Of a DNA stretch of 64,000 nt, positions 10,252-21,860 are shown piece by piece. A program made the position numbers and the translations under genes. Under the pieces are notes generated by a model. That model saw nothing but the letters and a program-made list of their open reading frames with translations. It did no database searches and had not been told where the DNA came from. The stretch comes from Triplophysa rosa (Eukaryota > Chordata > Actinopteri > Cypriniformes > Nemacheilidae): the NCBI RefSeq assembly GCF_024868665.1, contig NC_079901.1, positions 3,967,300-4,031,299 on the forward strand, in the 5' to 3' direction. Position 1 is the stretch's first letter; each line of letters starts with the position of its first letter.

Positions 10252-10902
10252 GTGATGGTGGTTTGGGTGATGTTGTATTTTCCACATTGAAGCTGAAATA
10301 GAGAGAGAGATGATTCACTTTCTGCAGGGAGACGTGAGGGTGAATGGAAAAACACATCAACACACACACAGGTTTGTTTCTTTATGCTGTATATTACTGA
10401 GAATATCCATTGTTTTCATACTGGCCTAATACACGAATCCTCACAAAGACCAACCTGTAAACAAACCGTGGCCTCAAGAAACGTTTGCATAAATATAATG
10501 ATAATGCAATTGACTTGTGAATCTCATTACAAAGTACTGCAACGTATATGTTATTAGTTTTAAGTAAAATTAGCAAAAGCACTTTTTTAAATTAAACACT
10601 CGTTTGCTCAAGTCAAAAATAAGTCAGAAACGTGTTTTTTTTCTAGCATCATTTGTTTACAGATAGGCCTACCACTTGCTGCGATGTTATTGTCTAATGC
10701 AGTGACGTTTACACAATTGACAAAGAGCCCACACATTGTTTTATTGTTCGTCTGCTGGAGAAAATCCACCCAAAGTCATCCAGTCTTATCTGCACTGTTG
10801 TAGTTGTGATGTGAAATCCACTATTCTCAGACTTGCTCAAAGTATTTTTTTGGCCCAAATTTGCACAAAACATCAGACTGTACGTTAACTTTTTTTGCAC
10901 GT
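10249..10902. other. Unassigned stretch
   Basis: No gene, TIR or recognised repeat seen. Confidence 0.35.
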
Positions 10903-11805
10903 AGCACCGGTGCTACAGAGGTATAAAGTTTTGTAGCACAGGCCAAACAGTTGTAGCACAAGTATACGTCTGTTAGCGTCTTTAAAAAAAAACACACAAG
11001 TGCAGGTCATCACATAAATAGACAGGTAACTGAAAAAGGACATTAACGTTATACAAACGAATGAACTAGGGCCGTATAATGTTTAGTTTTTACCAAAATA
11101 GTTTTTTCCTTTTATTATTTTTCGGAGTTCTGTATTTTCAATGATTTACTATACAGTAGTAAAGACATTTGTCCATAGAAATACTGTATACAATAGTATT
11201 TACTACATTCAACTGCAGTAAAGTTCTTGTGTACTATAGTATATTTGAACCTTACTATAGTAAATATTAAAGTATACTATAGTGTTGTTTACTACAGTTT
11301 ATACATTTACTACAAATTAAGTGGACTTTTATTTTGACGGGTTGCCGCGAGGACGCTTGAGTTTCAGTGTGTTTGAATGTAGCTTCTCTCAAACAGCGAA
11401 ACACTTGTAAATTAAAGTCATAATGTGGCTGAAGTTCACGTGTTCATATAGTAAGATACAGACAAATCCACGAGTGTCACGCTTGTAACAAGTTAAACTG
11501 TGAAACTCATTCACTCAGAACAAGCAGAGGACATTTAAATAGTAGAATTCCGCTTTCGTGATTCCTTCCATGTTTTCCCACATCGTGCAGATCATAGGGC
11601 TCTAGATCAATGTACTTGATAGTTTTAATTGCAAAAACTAAATAAAAAGGAAAATAAATAGTGGTGCGCCATTAGTTAACTTCACACACGAACAAGCGGC
11701 TCTGTCTAATGCACCTGCCAACGGGTATCGCACGCGTGCTACACTATTACATTTATTCGTAGCACAGACCGGTTTTGTTTGTAGCATGTGCCACACTGTA
11801 CAGCC
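10903..11805. repeat. Pair of ~65-bp GTAGCAC-rich direct repeats flanking the left inverted arm
   Basis: 10903-10965 (GGTGCTACA ... TAGCACAGGCC ... GTAGCA) and 11735-11805 (CGTGCTACA ... TAGCACAGACC ... GTAGCA) align in the same orientation. They bracket the arm at 11016-11712, as if that segment had inserted into, or been duplicated with, an older GTAGCAC-rich repeat. Confidence 0.4.
11016..11712 (+). repeat. Left arm of a ~700-bp inverted repeat pair
   Basis: From TGCAGGTCATCACATAAATA (about 11005-11030) to GGCTCTGTCTAAT (11697-11712) the sequence is matched in reverse complement by 15140-15838. It contains an ACTATAGTA-rich MITE-like stretch (11145-11315) present in both arms, so that insertion predates the arm duplication. 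Similarity stops abruptly at both ends. No open frame shared by the arms was seen. Confidence 0.85.
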
Positions 11806-11948
11806 ATGCTGTGGAACTATTGCAGAACAATAATTGTGACGATGTTGAATCTGTTTGAGACATGACTTAAGTCATGGTTTTGGACAGTCGAAACTGCTGG
11901 ATCAGACATTTTTATTGTGTGAAGTTCCTCATTGGAAGAGGGAAGAAG

Positions 11949-11974
11949 CTCTCTCTCTCTCTCTCTCTCTCTCT
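11949..11974. repeat. (CT)n microsatellite
   Basis: Thirteen CT units. The surrounding 11713-12224 has no other recognised feature. Confidence 0.9.
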
Positions 11975-12224
11975 TTCACGCCTGCATCTGGATTCTATCG
12001 TTGTGTTCTTCACTAGTCTGTGTCTCTTGAGGAAGTTCAGCAGATGAATGACATACCGCTGGCTGGTCGTGCAGGACTCGTGTACAGAAATAAATCTGCA
12101 GAAGTATATCTTATTATAACTGTATGCTTGTGCTGTCACTGTCCCACAATCACACAATGGCGGAACTAAAGCAAGAGCACACAATACATCATCGCATTAT
12201 CCCTGCATAACTGTTGATTCACTA

Positions 12225-12468
12225 TGGGGTGGTTTCCCGGACAGGGGTTATCTTAAACCAGGACTAGGCCTTGGTTAAATTAGGATATTTAAGTAGTTTT
12301 TAAAAACATACTTTACAAAAAAACATTAGTGGTGAGCATCTTGAGACAAAACAATCACACTGATATATTTCAAGATTTGTCAGTGCAAGTTGTTTTCGAT
12401 TAAGACACCTCTAACATTTTAAATTAGTCTTGGACTAGGCTTAAGCCCTGTCCGGGAAACTGCCCCTA
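12225..12468. mobile_element. MITE with ~22-bp TIRs (GGTTTCCCGGACAGGG type)
   Basis: Left end TGGGGTGGTTTCCCGGACAG and right end CTGTCCGGGAAACTGCCCCTA are inverted complements with two mismatches. The inner flanks (ACCAGGACTAGGCCTTGG and TTGGACTAGGCTTAAG) extend the inverted similarity. 244 bp, non-coding. A frequent fish MITE; superfamily not assigned. Confidence 0.85.
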
Positions 12469-14106
12469 AAAGTTTGTGTCGTTTACATTATGCACGTACG
12501 CGCCGATTGCCAACAAAACACAGACACTAGACGCAGTTTCACTTACCGCATTCAGTTCATGACCGACATCTTTTAGCGCTGGTTTTTGACAAGAGTCCTA
12601 TAGATATATCTCAAAAAGATCAGTAAACATCGGATTCCAATGGTGGATTAAAAAAAGAAATGAAGAGCCACAAACCTGTATATTAAACTTTATTTTTGGG
12701 GTATATCGAAACAGAACAGTCACATACGTTGATCAAACAGGGTCAGGTTACTTTACATTTAAGATATAACAAACACCATTTTTCAAAATTAGCTGTGAAG
12801 AGAGGCTGCAATCATATGAACGGCTGGCTTTTATGTGAAGGTGATGTTAAAGGGGTCACATGACACGACTAAAAGGAATATTATGGTTTGTTTTAGATGT
12901 GATGTAATGTGTCTACAGGATTTAAGGTTGATAAACACTGTATTTTCCACACACCGTGCATGTTTGTATCTCCTCTTTGCTCCGCCTNCCCTTTGTTAAG
13001 ATATCGCCAAGAAGCAACAGTTTCTCACTTGTTCGATTTCTGTGAGGAAAAGACGCTTCCACCCGCGGGATGTGTGTCTCACGCTCCTCCCGCCCTATAT
13101 ACAATTACGCGCGCGCGTGCGCTCACTCGCACAAGTCTCCGCAGATCAAGAAATCGATTTCCCGAGGAGGCGACTTGCTTAAGATGTGCATCCAGGCTTG
13201 CTGTCTACCCAATTAGCACTTATAAAAATTCAGGTTGTACTGTTATGGTGTCATTACAAGCAGCAATGACGCATAAAAATGTTAAGTACAGATCTACCGC
13301 ATTATGGCTTCACCTAACCTTACCTGTCGTATAGATTCAACATAATTGATTTTATTAGCAAAAACGTAAGCAAGTATTAACTAGTCAAGATTAGTTAAGG
13401 AGAATACACATGTCCCATATAGGCATTTACTAATTGATTTCCTTTCTCCCAAGGCAATCAATTTGTGTGCAACTTGGTGAAAATACACTATCCGATAGCT
13501 ACCCATGGCGGTTAAGTTAGGCTGCTTTACAGACAGTACCTCATTGAAAGATGTTGGGATGTGTTAATTATTAGCCTCTTTTTTTTGCATTAATCTGTGG
13601 CAGTGTTAAGAGAGAAAAGGCTAAGAGAAAGGATGAGATGGAGGCATGCAGTGTGGGTGAAAGACAGTTTAGCTGTTTTTTCAAGTCTGATGTCAGTGTC
13701 TCTGTTTCTTTAGCCTTCAGAGCTCATTAGCAGTGATAGACACATCGGTACTGACAACCTCCCCCACACACTTTAGCTCTCACCTTACACGTTCCCTATC
13801 ATTCCACCATCATCTATATCTTTATTACCATCTCCCTGCGCTATTAGTTTCTGTTTTACTAAAGCACTTACACTTTTTAGTTTGATCTCTCACGCTGTTA
13901 TCTCGAAAGATTCACTCTATTTGAAGGGTTTGTTCCCACAAAACATCGACCACCATTTTTGCTCTGTGTCTTTGTGGTTGTGAAGTTAAATAACCACTTA
14001 TTTCTATTGATTGCTGATTATTTAGTATTAATCTGTACTGTTGAAGATTTGGGGTACACGTTGACAACGAAATAGCTTTAGGAAAAGAACAGCTTGTGCA
14101 TTCTTT
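12469..14106. other. Repeat-like and unassigned sequence
   Basis: From about 12848 (AAAGGGGTCACATGACACG) to about 13100 the sequence resembles a common cyprinid interspersed repeat (GGTCATATGACACGCTAAAAGG type; recall only). The single N at 12988 lies in it. A 141-codon frame at 12909-13334 crosses the N and this repeat and shows no domain. The remainder to 14106 holds nothing I recognise. Confidence 0.4.
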
Positions 14107-14352
14107 AAAGGGATTGTTCATCCAAAAATGAAAATTCTGTCATCATTTACTCACCCTCAGATTGTTCCAAACCTGTATACATTTCTTTGTTCTGCTGAAC
14201 ACAAAGGAAGATTTTGGAAGAATATTAGTAACCAAACAGATCTCATCCCCCTTTTACTGCCATAGGGAAAATAAATATTATGGGAGTCAATGGGGGATGA
14301 GATCTGTTTGGTTACTGACATTCTTCCAAATATCTTCCTTTGTATTTAGCAT
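14107..14352. mobile_element. Palindromic (Angel-like) MITE, right end truncated
   Basis: The left end AGGGATTGTTCATCCAAAAA is followed by AATTCTGTCATCATTTACTC, a very frequent cyprinid MITE start. ACCAAACAGATCTCATCCCC (14232 on) pairs with GGGGATGAGATCTGTTTGGT (14293 on), and TTCCTTTGT at 14335 pairs with ACAAAGGAA near 14202. The palindrome should continue to a mirrored end, but similarity stops near 14352, so the right terminus is lost. The family name is from recall. Confidence 0.8.
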
Positions 14353-15139
14353 AAAGTCATTTATAGAGGCCTTTTTTGTTATTAAACATTGTGACACTTT
14401 TTTTTGGTCGGAGCATAGTTCGAGGCAGAAAGATCCCCCTGACCTTAATTTTTCTAAAAAGGAAACAAATTAGTTGTTCATTTTAAGAGACCTGTCTTAT
14501 TTTCTCTTGTATATTTAGTATTGCTCTTTAATAAAGAAAAAGTACTTATTATCCGAATACCCGATTAATCGATGGAAAATCTGTAGAATACTCGATTACT
14601 ATAATAGGGTTAGCTACAGCCCTACGTGTGTATGTACATTTATATACAGTATTTATAACCTGGTATCAAAAGAAGTCGTACATATTTTAGGTCCTTACCT
14701 CACCCCAAACCCTAAAATCACAGCCACTAAGGCTAATTTTGTTAAAAATGTGAGTTTCACGAGGTGGCAAAGCAACGATAAATGGCTACCTGACCCTGCC
14801 CCTTAACCTAACGTCACAGGGGAAAAGTAAATTCATAACAAATGAAATAATGGCAAATGAATAAATGTAAATGTAATAACAAAACCTACAAATGAGATCG
14901 TAGGAAATAGGAATTCACATGAATGAGCCACCTTGTAAAATAGTTATGAATTTCCATCAGATTGTGTTGATATATATTTATTTCCACATATGAACGATAT
15001 TGCGTATTAAAATATGTTAGATTGAAAGTCTTGCTGGGTGACACGAGAAGGTTGTGCTGATTGACATGAAAAAAGGGGAAATTACAGTTTGTGACAATGC
15101 AACAAATTCCTGTGAGACTGTGTTGGACATCTACACCCA
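14353..15139. other. Unassigned AT-rich stretch
   Basis: No coding or repeat family recognised; a 91-codon minus frame at 14886-15161 shows no domain. Confidence 0.35.
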
Positions 15140-15838
15140 TCAGATTAGACAGAGCCGCCACTGTTTGTGTGAAATGCGTTTGTCATTGTGCTTGTTCGGG
15201 TGTGAGGTTAACTAATGGCGCAGCACTATTTATTTTCGTTTTTATTTAACATTTTAATTTATTTAACGTTCTGCTTGTTCTGCGTGTCTATGAGTGAATG
15301 AGTTGCACACTTTAACATGTTACAAGCTTAACACTCGTGGATTTGTCTGTATCTTACTCTACGAGGACATGAACACATGAACTTCATCCACAGAGTTTTT
15401 CTAAGTTTATTTTATGAGCATTTCACTGTTTGAGTGAATCTACTGTCAAACACACTGAAACTCAAGCGTCTTCGTGACGACCTGCCAAAATATAACTCAG
15501 CTTAATTTGAACCAGATGATAAAATAATTAATTTGTAGTAAATTTATAAACTGCAGTAAACACTATAGTATATTTTAATTTTAGTAAAGTTCAAAAATAC
15601 TATAGTACACAAGAATTTTACTGCAGTTTACTGTAGTTAATACTATAGTATACTACCGTATTTTTATGGACAAATGTCCTTACTAGTGTATAGTAAACCA
15701 TTGAAAATACAGAGCTCAGAAAAAGGAAAAAAAGAAAAAGGAAAAAATGAATTTGGGAAAAATAAAGATTACATGGCCCTAATTTATCCATTTGTAAAAC
15801 GTTAATGTCCTTTTTCAGTTACCTGTCTATTTATGCGA
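15140..15838 (-). repeat. Right arm of the ~700-bp inverted repeat pair
   Basis: Reverse complement of 11016-11712 with scattered substitutions and small indels. One clear difference is about 38 extra bases next to GGCTCTGTCTAAT (15143-15190). The outer end (GCGATGGCCTGCATC) abuts the broken 3' part of a Ty3/gypsy pol gene at 15840. Confidence 0.85.
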
Positions 15839-15839
15839 T

Positions 15840-16712
15840 GGCCTGCATCAACCTTTCGCTTGCTGGCCGGGTTGAGCGGGGACGTGACGATGGGTTTGAC
15901 CCTGGAAACATGAAAAACAGGGTGAACTCGACCAAGACTCGGGGGGAGTTTGAGCCGGACGGCCACCGGATTAACCACATTGGTGATGCGGTATGGGCCA
16001 ATGAACCTGGGAGCCAGCTTCCAAGAGGGCACCCGGAGAGGCAGGTTCATGGTGGATAGCCATACCCGCTGACCACACACATAGGTCGGGGGAGAGGACC
16101 GGTGACGATCGGCCGCTGCTTTGGTCTTCAGGGAGGTTCGGGCCAGAACCCGGCGACAACGCTGAACGAAGGCCAGAACAGAAGGAACCGCAGCATCGAG
16201 CTCCTGTGAGGGGAACAAAGGAGGTTGGTAACCCACAGAGCATTCAAACGGGGACATACCTGAGGAGGATACTGGGAGGGAGTTGTGGGCGTATTCAGTC
16301 CAGGAGAGCTGTTGGCTCTAGGAATCGGGGGTCTGCGATGTTAGACAGCAGAGTCTGCGTTCGAGATCCTGGTTGGCTCGCTCACATTGCCCATTGGTCT
16401 GGGGATGGAAACCGGAAGACAGACTCGCTGAGGCCCCGATCTGTCTACAGAACTCCCAGAACCGGGAGGTGAACTGAGGACCCCTATCGGAACAAGCAAC
16501 CGACCCACCGGACACTCTCTCAGTACTTGTACCACTCGGCCGGCCTGCTCTACTCGTCATTCGAGATCCCAGGTGGGAGCTCCGATCATCCCCCTGGGGA
16601 GGATGGGTTCGGCCGAAGGCTCCCCTCCAGGGATCTCGAAGAGGCGGGAGAGCACGTCAGGCTTGATGTTCTTGGCTCCCGGCCGGTACGAGATGGTGAA
16701 GTTGAACCGACC
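15840..16712 (-). pseudogene. Ty3/gypsy RNase H tether and integrase C-terminal half
   Basis: Just left of the LTR insertion the minus strand gives [20 protein letters not shown], the end of RNase H. Next, [12 protein letters not shown] (with the second catalytic Asp of the integrase DDE triad) and [17 protein letters not shown] (with the catalytic Glu) are seen at 16318-16560. The frame 15802-16257 carries [35 protein letters not shown] (GPY/F module) and [12 protein letters not shown], after which a chromodomain would be expected. The first integrase Asp region between the tether and 16560 has been deleted. Several frame shifts. Confidence 0.85.
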
Positions 16713-17171
16713 TGTCAGGGACCGAGCTTCGTAATAAGGGGCATAGCAAAAAGTTCCAAAGTATAAAAAGATTTATTCCGGAAAAAATAACATTTCCAAA
16801 ATTAAACAAGAAATTTGCATACAAAATAACTTAAGAAATGAGGTCAACAAAAATAAACGGCGCTCAATAAAACAAGAGCTAGCTCAGAGCAAACTGCTCT
16901 GTGCCGCTAACCAAACTGACCTGTCTCAAATGACACAAAAGAAACACATTTATATAAACTGACTAGTCCAACTACACACGTATGGGGAGAATCATATACT
17001 AACTAAACAAGACACTTAATACAAATAACAAATAATCATTTAAATGACTAATATAAAAAAAGATAAACTATATCAAGTAAACATTAAAGTAAATAAGAAG
17101 CTAGCATAAGAAATGAGAAGTATCATTCGTCCATCACTCCTCTCTTCACCCCCGCCGTCAATCAGCTAGTT

Positions 17172-17700
17172 CAGGGGTCACCAACTAGCGGACTCCGGTC
17201 CGAATGCGGACCGCGAGATGCGTCCATCCGGACCCAAAACCTTTTGACGTAATAAATAAATGAACGCCTAACATTAGTTTCTAATGCTATCAAATTTATA
17301 CCAGGCACATCAAGGTCCGCTCAGTAGCAGTTTGGGTCCTACGGCGCCACGGACAGTTAACATATGTGCATTGTTGCTACGTTCAGATGTCGATGAGTGA
17401 AGAGAGCCGAGACAGACTCGCTGCAGCGCGCAGACAGATGTAACTGTCAGTGACTGAAAAACAATGTCCTTTTCAAAAGTTAGAAAAGTTGACGCTGAAA
17501 ACCATGTTTTCCGAGATGAATGGGTCGAGAGATTTGCATTTATTCGTCCTGCATCGACATGCATGAGGCCTGTTTGTCTCATTTGCTCGGAGTCTGTTGT
17601 GGTTGTCAAAAGTGGAAACCTTAAACGGCATTATGAAATTAGACATCTTTATCTGGACGGACCAACCAGGAAGTGATGGACCTCTCCTCTGCAGCTCCAT
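17172..17700 (+). mobile_element. hAT transposon 5' fragment
   Basis: CAGGGGTCACCAAC at 17172 is a typical hAT terminal inverted repeat. It is followed about 290 bp later by a BED-finger coding start. No matching right TIR was found before 17844, so the right end is deleted. Right boundary approximate. Confidence 0.7.
17464..17676 (+). pseudogene. hAT transposase N-terminus (BED-type zinc finger)
   Basis: The 70-codon frame starts MSFSKVRKVDAENHVF and contains CLICSES...GNLKRHYEIRH, a CxxC...HxxxxH BED-type finger as found at the N-terminus of hAT transposases of the GTF2IRD2/ZBED-related group. The frame stops at 17676. The catalytic and dimerisation regions (several hundred residues) are absent. 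Confidence 0.75.
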
Positions 17701-17844
17701 GACACGGTAACTTAAACTCAAAAGGAAAACAATATTAACTTAAATATACAGCACAGGAAAATAATTGTGTGCATTGTATGCAAATGTAGGTGTGAGTGTC
17801 CACACATTACCACTCATGATGTGGGGCCATTTTAGGCCATCACA

Positions 17845-18184
17845 CGACCGAAAAAGAGTGCCCAGCGAGTCTCTTGGCTGAACGGATATATTCTAGGTTC
17901 TTATGATCCACCCAGACCAAGAAGGGCTGTGCTGACCCCTCCAGCCAGTGACGCCACTCACCCAAAGCCAGGCAGACCGCCAGCAGCTCTCTGTTTCCTA
18001 TGTCATAGTTTCGTTCTGCAGGGCTGAGGCGATGGGAATAGAAAGCACAAGGGTGCACCTTCCCATCATGACTAGAGCGCTGAGATAGAACCGCGCCTAT
18101 CCCAACATCAGATGCATCGACCTCGACAAGGATCTGGAAAACAAAACACAGGAGCAGAGACAAAACAGGACTTGAGGTTATCAA
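17845..18184 (-). pseudogene. Ty3/gypsy RNase H
   Basis: The minus-strand frame shows [17 protein letters not shown] (first catalytic Asp), [20 protein letters not shown] (catalytic Glu in the NRELLAV motif) and [11 protein letters not shown] (Asp). It ends where the solo LTR inserted: AKRLAGHSF is followed by a shifted frame reading RWALFFGR up to the CGACC target site. Confidence 0.9.
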
Positions 18185-18321
18185 AGGCTACCTGAGCTTG
18201 GGGATTCCACCTGAACGAGACCTTGGTGGAGGTTAATGCCGTGAGCGGCACGGCCATCTGGCCGAAACCCCAGATGAATCGCCGGTAAAAGTTGGCGAAA
18301 CCCAGGAACCGCTGAAGAGCT

Positions 18322-18830
18322 TTACGTGAGTCGGGAACAGGCCACTCTGATCTTGGCGGGATCAGGGTTGATGACTCTGGGCAAAACTATATGGCAAAGG
18401 AACGAAACTGTGACTGCGTGGAATTCGCACTTCTCCGCTTTGACAAAAAGTTGATTCTCTAATAACCACTGGAGAACCTCTCTGACGTGTCGGGCGTGTT
18501 CCTGGAGAGAGGGGGGAAAAATGAGAATATCATTCAGGTACACAAAGACAAAATGATTGATCATGTCACCCAACACGGCATTTATGAGGCCCTGGAAGAT
18601 GGCAGGAGCATTGGTCAAACCGAACGGGAGAACCAGATACTCGTTGTGTCCCGAAGGCATATTGAATGCCGTCTTCCACTCGTCCCCCTCCCGGATACGG
18701 ACTAGGTGATAGGCATTGCGTAGGTCTAGCTTGGTAAAGACCCGANTCTTGGCCGTTGAGGACGTCGAGGAGAGTTGGAATCAGGTCAACTTTATGGTAA
18801 TGAGCTATGACGCGGTTCGGCGGCAACCAA
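18322..18830 (-). pseudogene. Ty3/gypsy reverse transcriptase with altered catalytic box
   Basis: Minus-strand blocks: [18 protein letters not shown] upstream of 18680 (first catalytic Asp), [20 protein letters not shown], and [10 protein letters not shown]. The last should read YxDD; here the first Asp is Asn, which would abolish catalysis. A single N at 18746 lies in the first block. Sequence right of about 18830 loses similarity. Confidence 0.9.
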
Positions 18831-18879
18831 TTGGAACGTAGAGGTCCACCGCTTGAGAGGATTCCAGAGAACGCAGCCC

Positions 18880-20474
18880 TGTAAACTTTGGTCTATGTCC
18901 GAGCGTCCACAAATCTTTCTACAGCGTTGTTGGCAGGGCGGCCAGAGTGATCTTTGACGCTCTCGACGGGCGGTGTGAAAGTACAGTTAAACATGTCAAG
19001 AAAAAAGCAGTGCTGGTGTTGTGTCCTGAAATGACAATGAACACACAATATACAAAATATTTTAAACAGTATTGTGTGGCTGCGAAATAAAGAAATCTTA
19101 TTGGTTTACAAAAAAAAGGCTTAACATCAAGCCACAGTAGGATATTGTTCTGCAAATGTTCTTCTAGGCCACTATAAAAGGACCTCGTGAGGTCAGCAGA
19201 CATCGGCTGGCTGAATTCAGCAACAATTTAAGAAACAAAACTAACAAACTTAAAAACCATTACAACATTATAATGAGAAAGACAGAGTAATAGTCATAAT
19301 GAGTCTTTGATGTCCCATGCTGCCTAAGCAAATGATTTCTCAAGTCAATTTTCCTTCAGTCAGCATAAAAACAAGGTAAGGGACACAACCTGCTGTAGTA
19401 GTGACCTTGGTGTATAATTCCTTGTTATTATGCACTGATTTGATGGAGTACGTGAGAGGGTCTGTTTTCTGTCAAATAATAATAATAAACCAGTACTAAA
19501 AACGTACTCATGACCAGAGACAAATACAGCAATTTAGAAATACTTCTAGAATTTGGAAATAGTTTTTTATTGAGATGTGAAACATGTGACTGCATGGCGG
19601 AGATGAAAGTGTGTCGGAACCCTCTCTTTCAACAGCTCTGGCTAGGGAGCGCTTTGGAAAGGTGATGAGAAATGTGAATGTAACCTTTAGAGAAACAGAT
19701 GAAACTACATTTAGACATTATGTTACTTGCTTAAAGTGGGGGTTTTGGGCGTTTGGGGTTGGGGACGGTCGCATCACGCTGTCAATCACTCGCCCCTACA
19801 TTTTGAATTGCTTTTTATCGTATCCCTCAATATACCAGATAAAGTGCAATGTCTATTCATCTGTAACTTGCAATACATGGACCAGAAAGAGCACAAAAAC
19901 AACACTGATTAAACGAATCAAAGCAAACTTTTACGATCTAACTTACTATGCGTGTTGTAACTCAAGGACTTTTCCCTTGCATGAGTGAAATAGCTGCCAC
20001 GACTTCCCTACAAGAACATTGACTTCATCAGCACCATTCGACCAGATAAAATGGATTCTATATTTAAACCGTTGTGTTTTATTTAAAGTGTAGCTTGTCA
20101 TTGTGGACGAAGACGAAAGAAAATACATGGAAAACATACTCTTTCTACTGTGTTGCAATGTCGCATCTCTGGTTGACACAGTGCGACAATTACGAATTAC
20201 TTTACACGAACCGCGTCAATAATGTACTCTAAATTCAAAACAGCGTTTTGCAGGTTGCTTCACTGGGTATTCATGGATGTTGCTGAACATTTCTATCGTA
20301 AAACAGTTGTCAAATATTAAATGCGTTGCTACTTACATCGTATGATGCACTTGTTCATCGTTAAATTGGAAATAAACCATCCAGTCAAGTTAACATTATT
20401 TATTAAATAGGTTTCCTCTTCGATCCAAAATGATGTAATAAACCAGATTAGTTTTTATGTTTTGTAGCAAGGGC
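18880..20474. other. Unassigned stretch
   Basis: No gene recognised. Longest frame (19611-19988, 125 codons) has no known domain and crosses AT-rich sequence. No TIR pair or tandem repeat seen. Confidence 0.35.
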
Positions 20475-20509
20475 GCCGCCATCTTGCAGTACCGCTGACG
20501 GTGACGTCA
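20475..20509. promoter_or_regulatory. YY1-like site plus CRE palindrome
   Basis: GCCGCCATCTT (reverse complement AAGATGGCGGC, the YY1 consensus) at 20475-20485 is followed 16 bp later by TGACGTCA at 20502-20509. This pairing is typical of CpG-type promoters. No transcript could be traced on either side. The sequence from 20510 to 20834 holds nothing else recognised. Confidence 0.35.
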
Positions 20510-21149
20510 CTGGGTTGGTTGCCTTCCCTGAGTTCATCAGACACAATGGGGGGACACTGATAAAAACTGGACAGTGGAGGACATATAAGAGAAGATAACA
20601 GTTCACGGTTTCTTTGACCGTGAAACACAAAAACTGTAAAGCCACGGGATTATCAGAGGAAATATTTATGGTTAGAAAAGGAGAAATTGATACAAATTGT
20701 AAAGGGGTGTTATTGTCTATTATAGACGTTTATATTATAGAATACATATTTGAATAAATGCATTAAATTACACATTTAAATGCATTACTCTACTTGATGT
20801 ATAACAGCTATACTTTAAAGATGTTTAACCCTTTTAGGGCTGCAACTAACGATTATTTTGATAATCGATTAGTTGGCCGATTATTTTTTCGATTAATCGT
20901 ATATAAATGTAATTACATCTTTTGCTTATGATAAGTAAATCAGATATGGGAAAAGTATACACAACTGAACTCATTAGCCTTCTCCCAAAATGTTGTGAAT
21001 GTCTCCATAATTAACACACCTGGTGAGTTGATTCATGTGTGTCATATTAGAAGCAACTGACAATAGTCTCTCCCAAACGTAGGAGCGAGGGGGTCGGCCA
21101 AGGAAATCATTTTTTTGTGCCATGAAAAGTGAGATATTTGTCATTCAAA

Positions 21150-21261
21150 TGTAGTGAAGTACAGTAAAAAGTAAACAGAAAAAGTAATACTTCAGTACAA
21201 ATACTCAAAAAGTGTACTTAAGTACAGTACTCAAGTAAATGTACTTCGTTACCCACCTCTG
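21150..21261. repeat. Nested ACTCAAGTA-type repeat ending CCACCTCTG
   Basis: Same terminus and internal words as 5398-5549, in the same orientation, inside the hAT element. Confidence 0.5.
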
Positions 21262-21386
21262 AACTAAATAAACCACCAAATCAGGGTATTTAGCCTATTA
21301 TGTACTTTGCAAAGTGCAAACGCCACAAATTGGGTTTTACTAATATAATCTTTAATTTTGTCATTTAAACACCTCTACCCTTTAAA

Positions 21387-21860
21387 CTTTACAACTGCGC
21401 AGCTTGAAGAGATGCATGTAAAACACGTCTGACTTTAAAACTGCGCACCTCGCGCTGCATGGAGAGACGCATGCACCGAGAGACACGTTTGACTTTAAAA
21501 CTGCGCAACTTGTGCTGCATGGAGAGACGTAACCACGGAGATACACGTCTGACTTTAAAATTGCGTACCTCGCGCTGCACAAAGAGACACGTGTGACTTT
21601 AAAACTGCGCATCTCACGCTGCACGGAGAGACAAGTGTGACTTTAAAACTGCGCACCTCACGCTGCACAAAGAGACACGTGTGACTTTAAAACTGCGCAC
21701 CTCACGCTGCACGGAGAGACAAGTGTGACTTTAAAACTGCGCACCTCACGCTGCACAAAGAGACACGTGTGACTTTAAAACTGCGCATCTCACGCTGCAC
21801 GGAGAGACACGTCTGACTTTAAAACTGCGCGTCTCATGCTGCAAGGAGAGACACATCTAA
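21387..21860. repeat. Minisatellite, 44-bp unit (60-bp variants), ~9 copies
   Basis: GACTTTAAAACTGCGC (or a close variant) starts at 21431, 21491, 21551, 21595, 21639, 21683, 21727, 21771 and 21815. The first two steps are 60 bp, the rest exactly 44 bp. Alternating CACAAAGAGACACGTGT and CACGGAGAGACAAGTGT give an 88-bp higher-order period. Confidence 0.95.

Larger units (their letters stand above)
16713..17844 (-). mobile_element. Solo LTR inside the gypsy pol gene, with 5-bp target duplication
   Basis: The insertion is bracketed by CGACC at 16708-16712 and 17845-17849. Removing it rejoins the RNase H frame (RWALFFGR to FNFTISYRP). On the minus strand it begins TGTGATGG and ends CCCTGACA, i.e. 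the TG...CA ends of an LTR, and has AATAAA near its 3' end (plus-strand TTTATT at 16772-16777). No internal retroviral coding is present, so it is a solo LTR. Its length is inflated by an hAT fragment from 17172. Confidence 0.8.
15840..18830 (-). mobile_element. Ty3/gypsy retrotransposon remnant (RT to integrase), interrupted
   Basis: Minus-strand order: reverse transcriptase (18830-18322), RNase H (18184-17845), tether and integrase (16712-15840). Gag, protease, LTRs and the start of RT are missing, and the integrase tail ends at the inverted arm at 15838. A 1132-bp LTR insertion separates RNase H from its tether. Frame shifts and stops are frequent. Similar in sequence to chromodomain-type fish gypsy elements (recall), but the chromodomain itself is absent. 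Confidence 0.9.

Noticed and set aside
10057..10369. Serine/leucine-rich minus-strand frames
   Set aside because: Translation of an (AG)n microsatellite.
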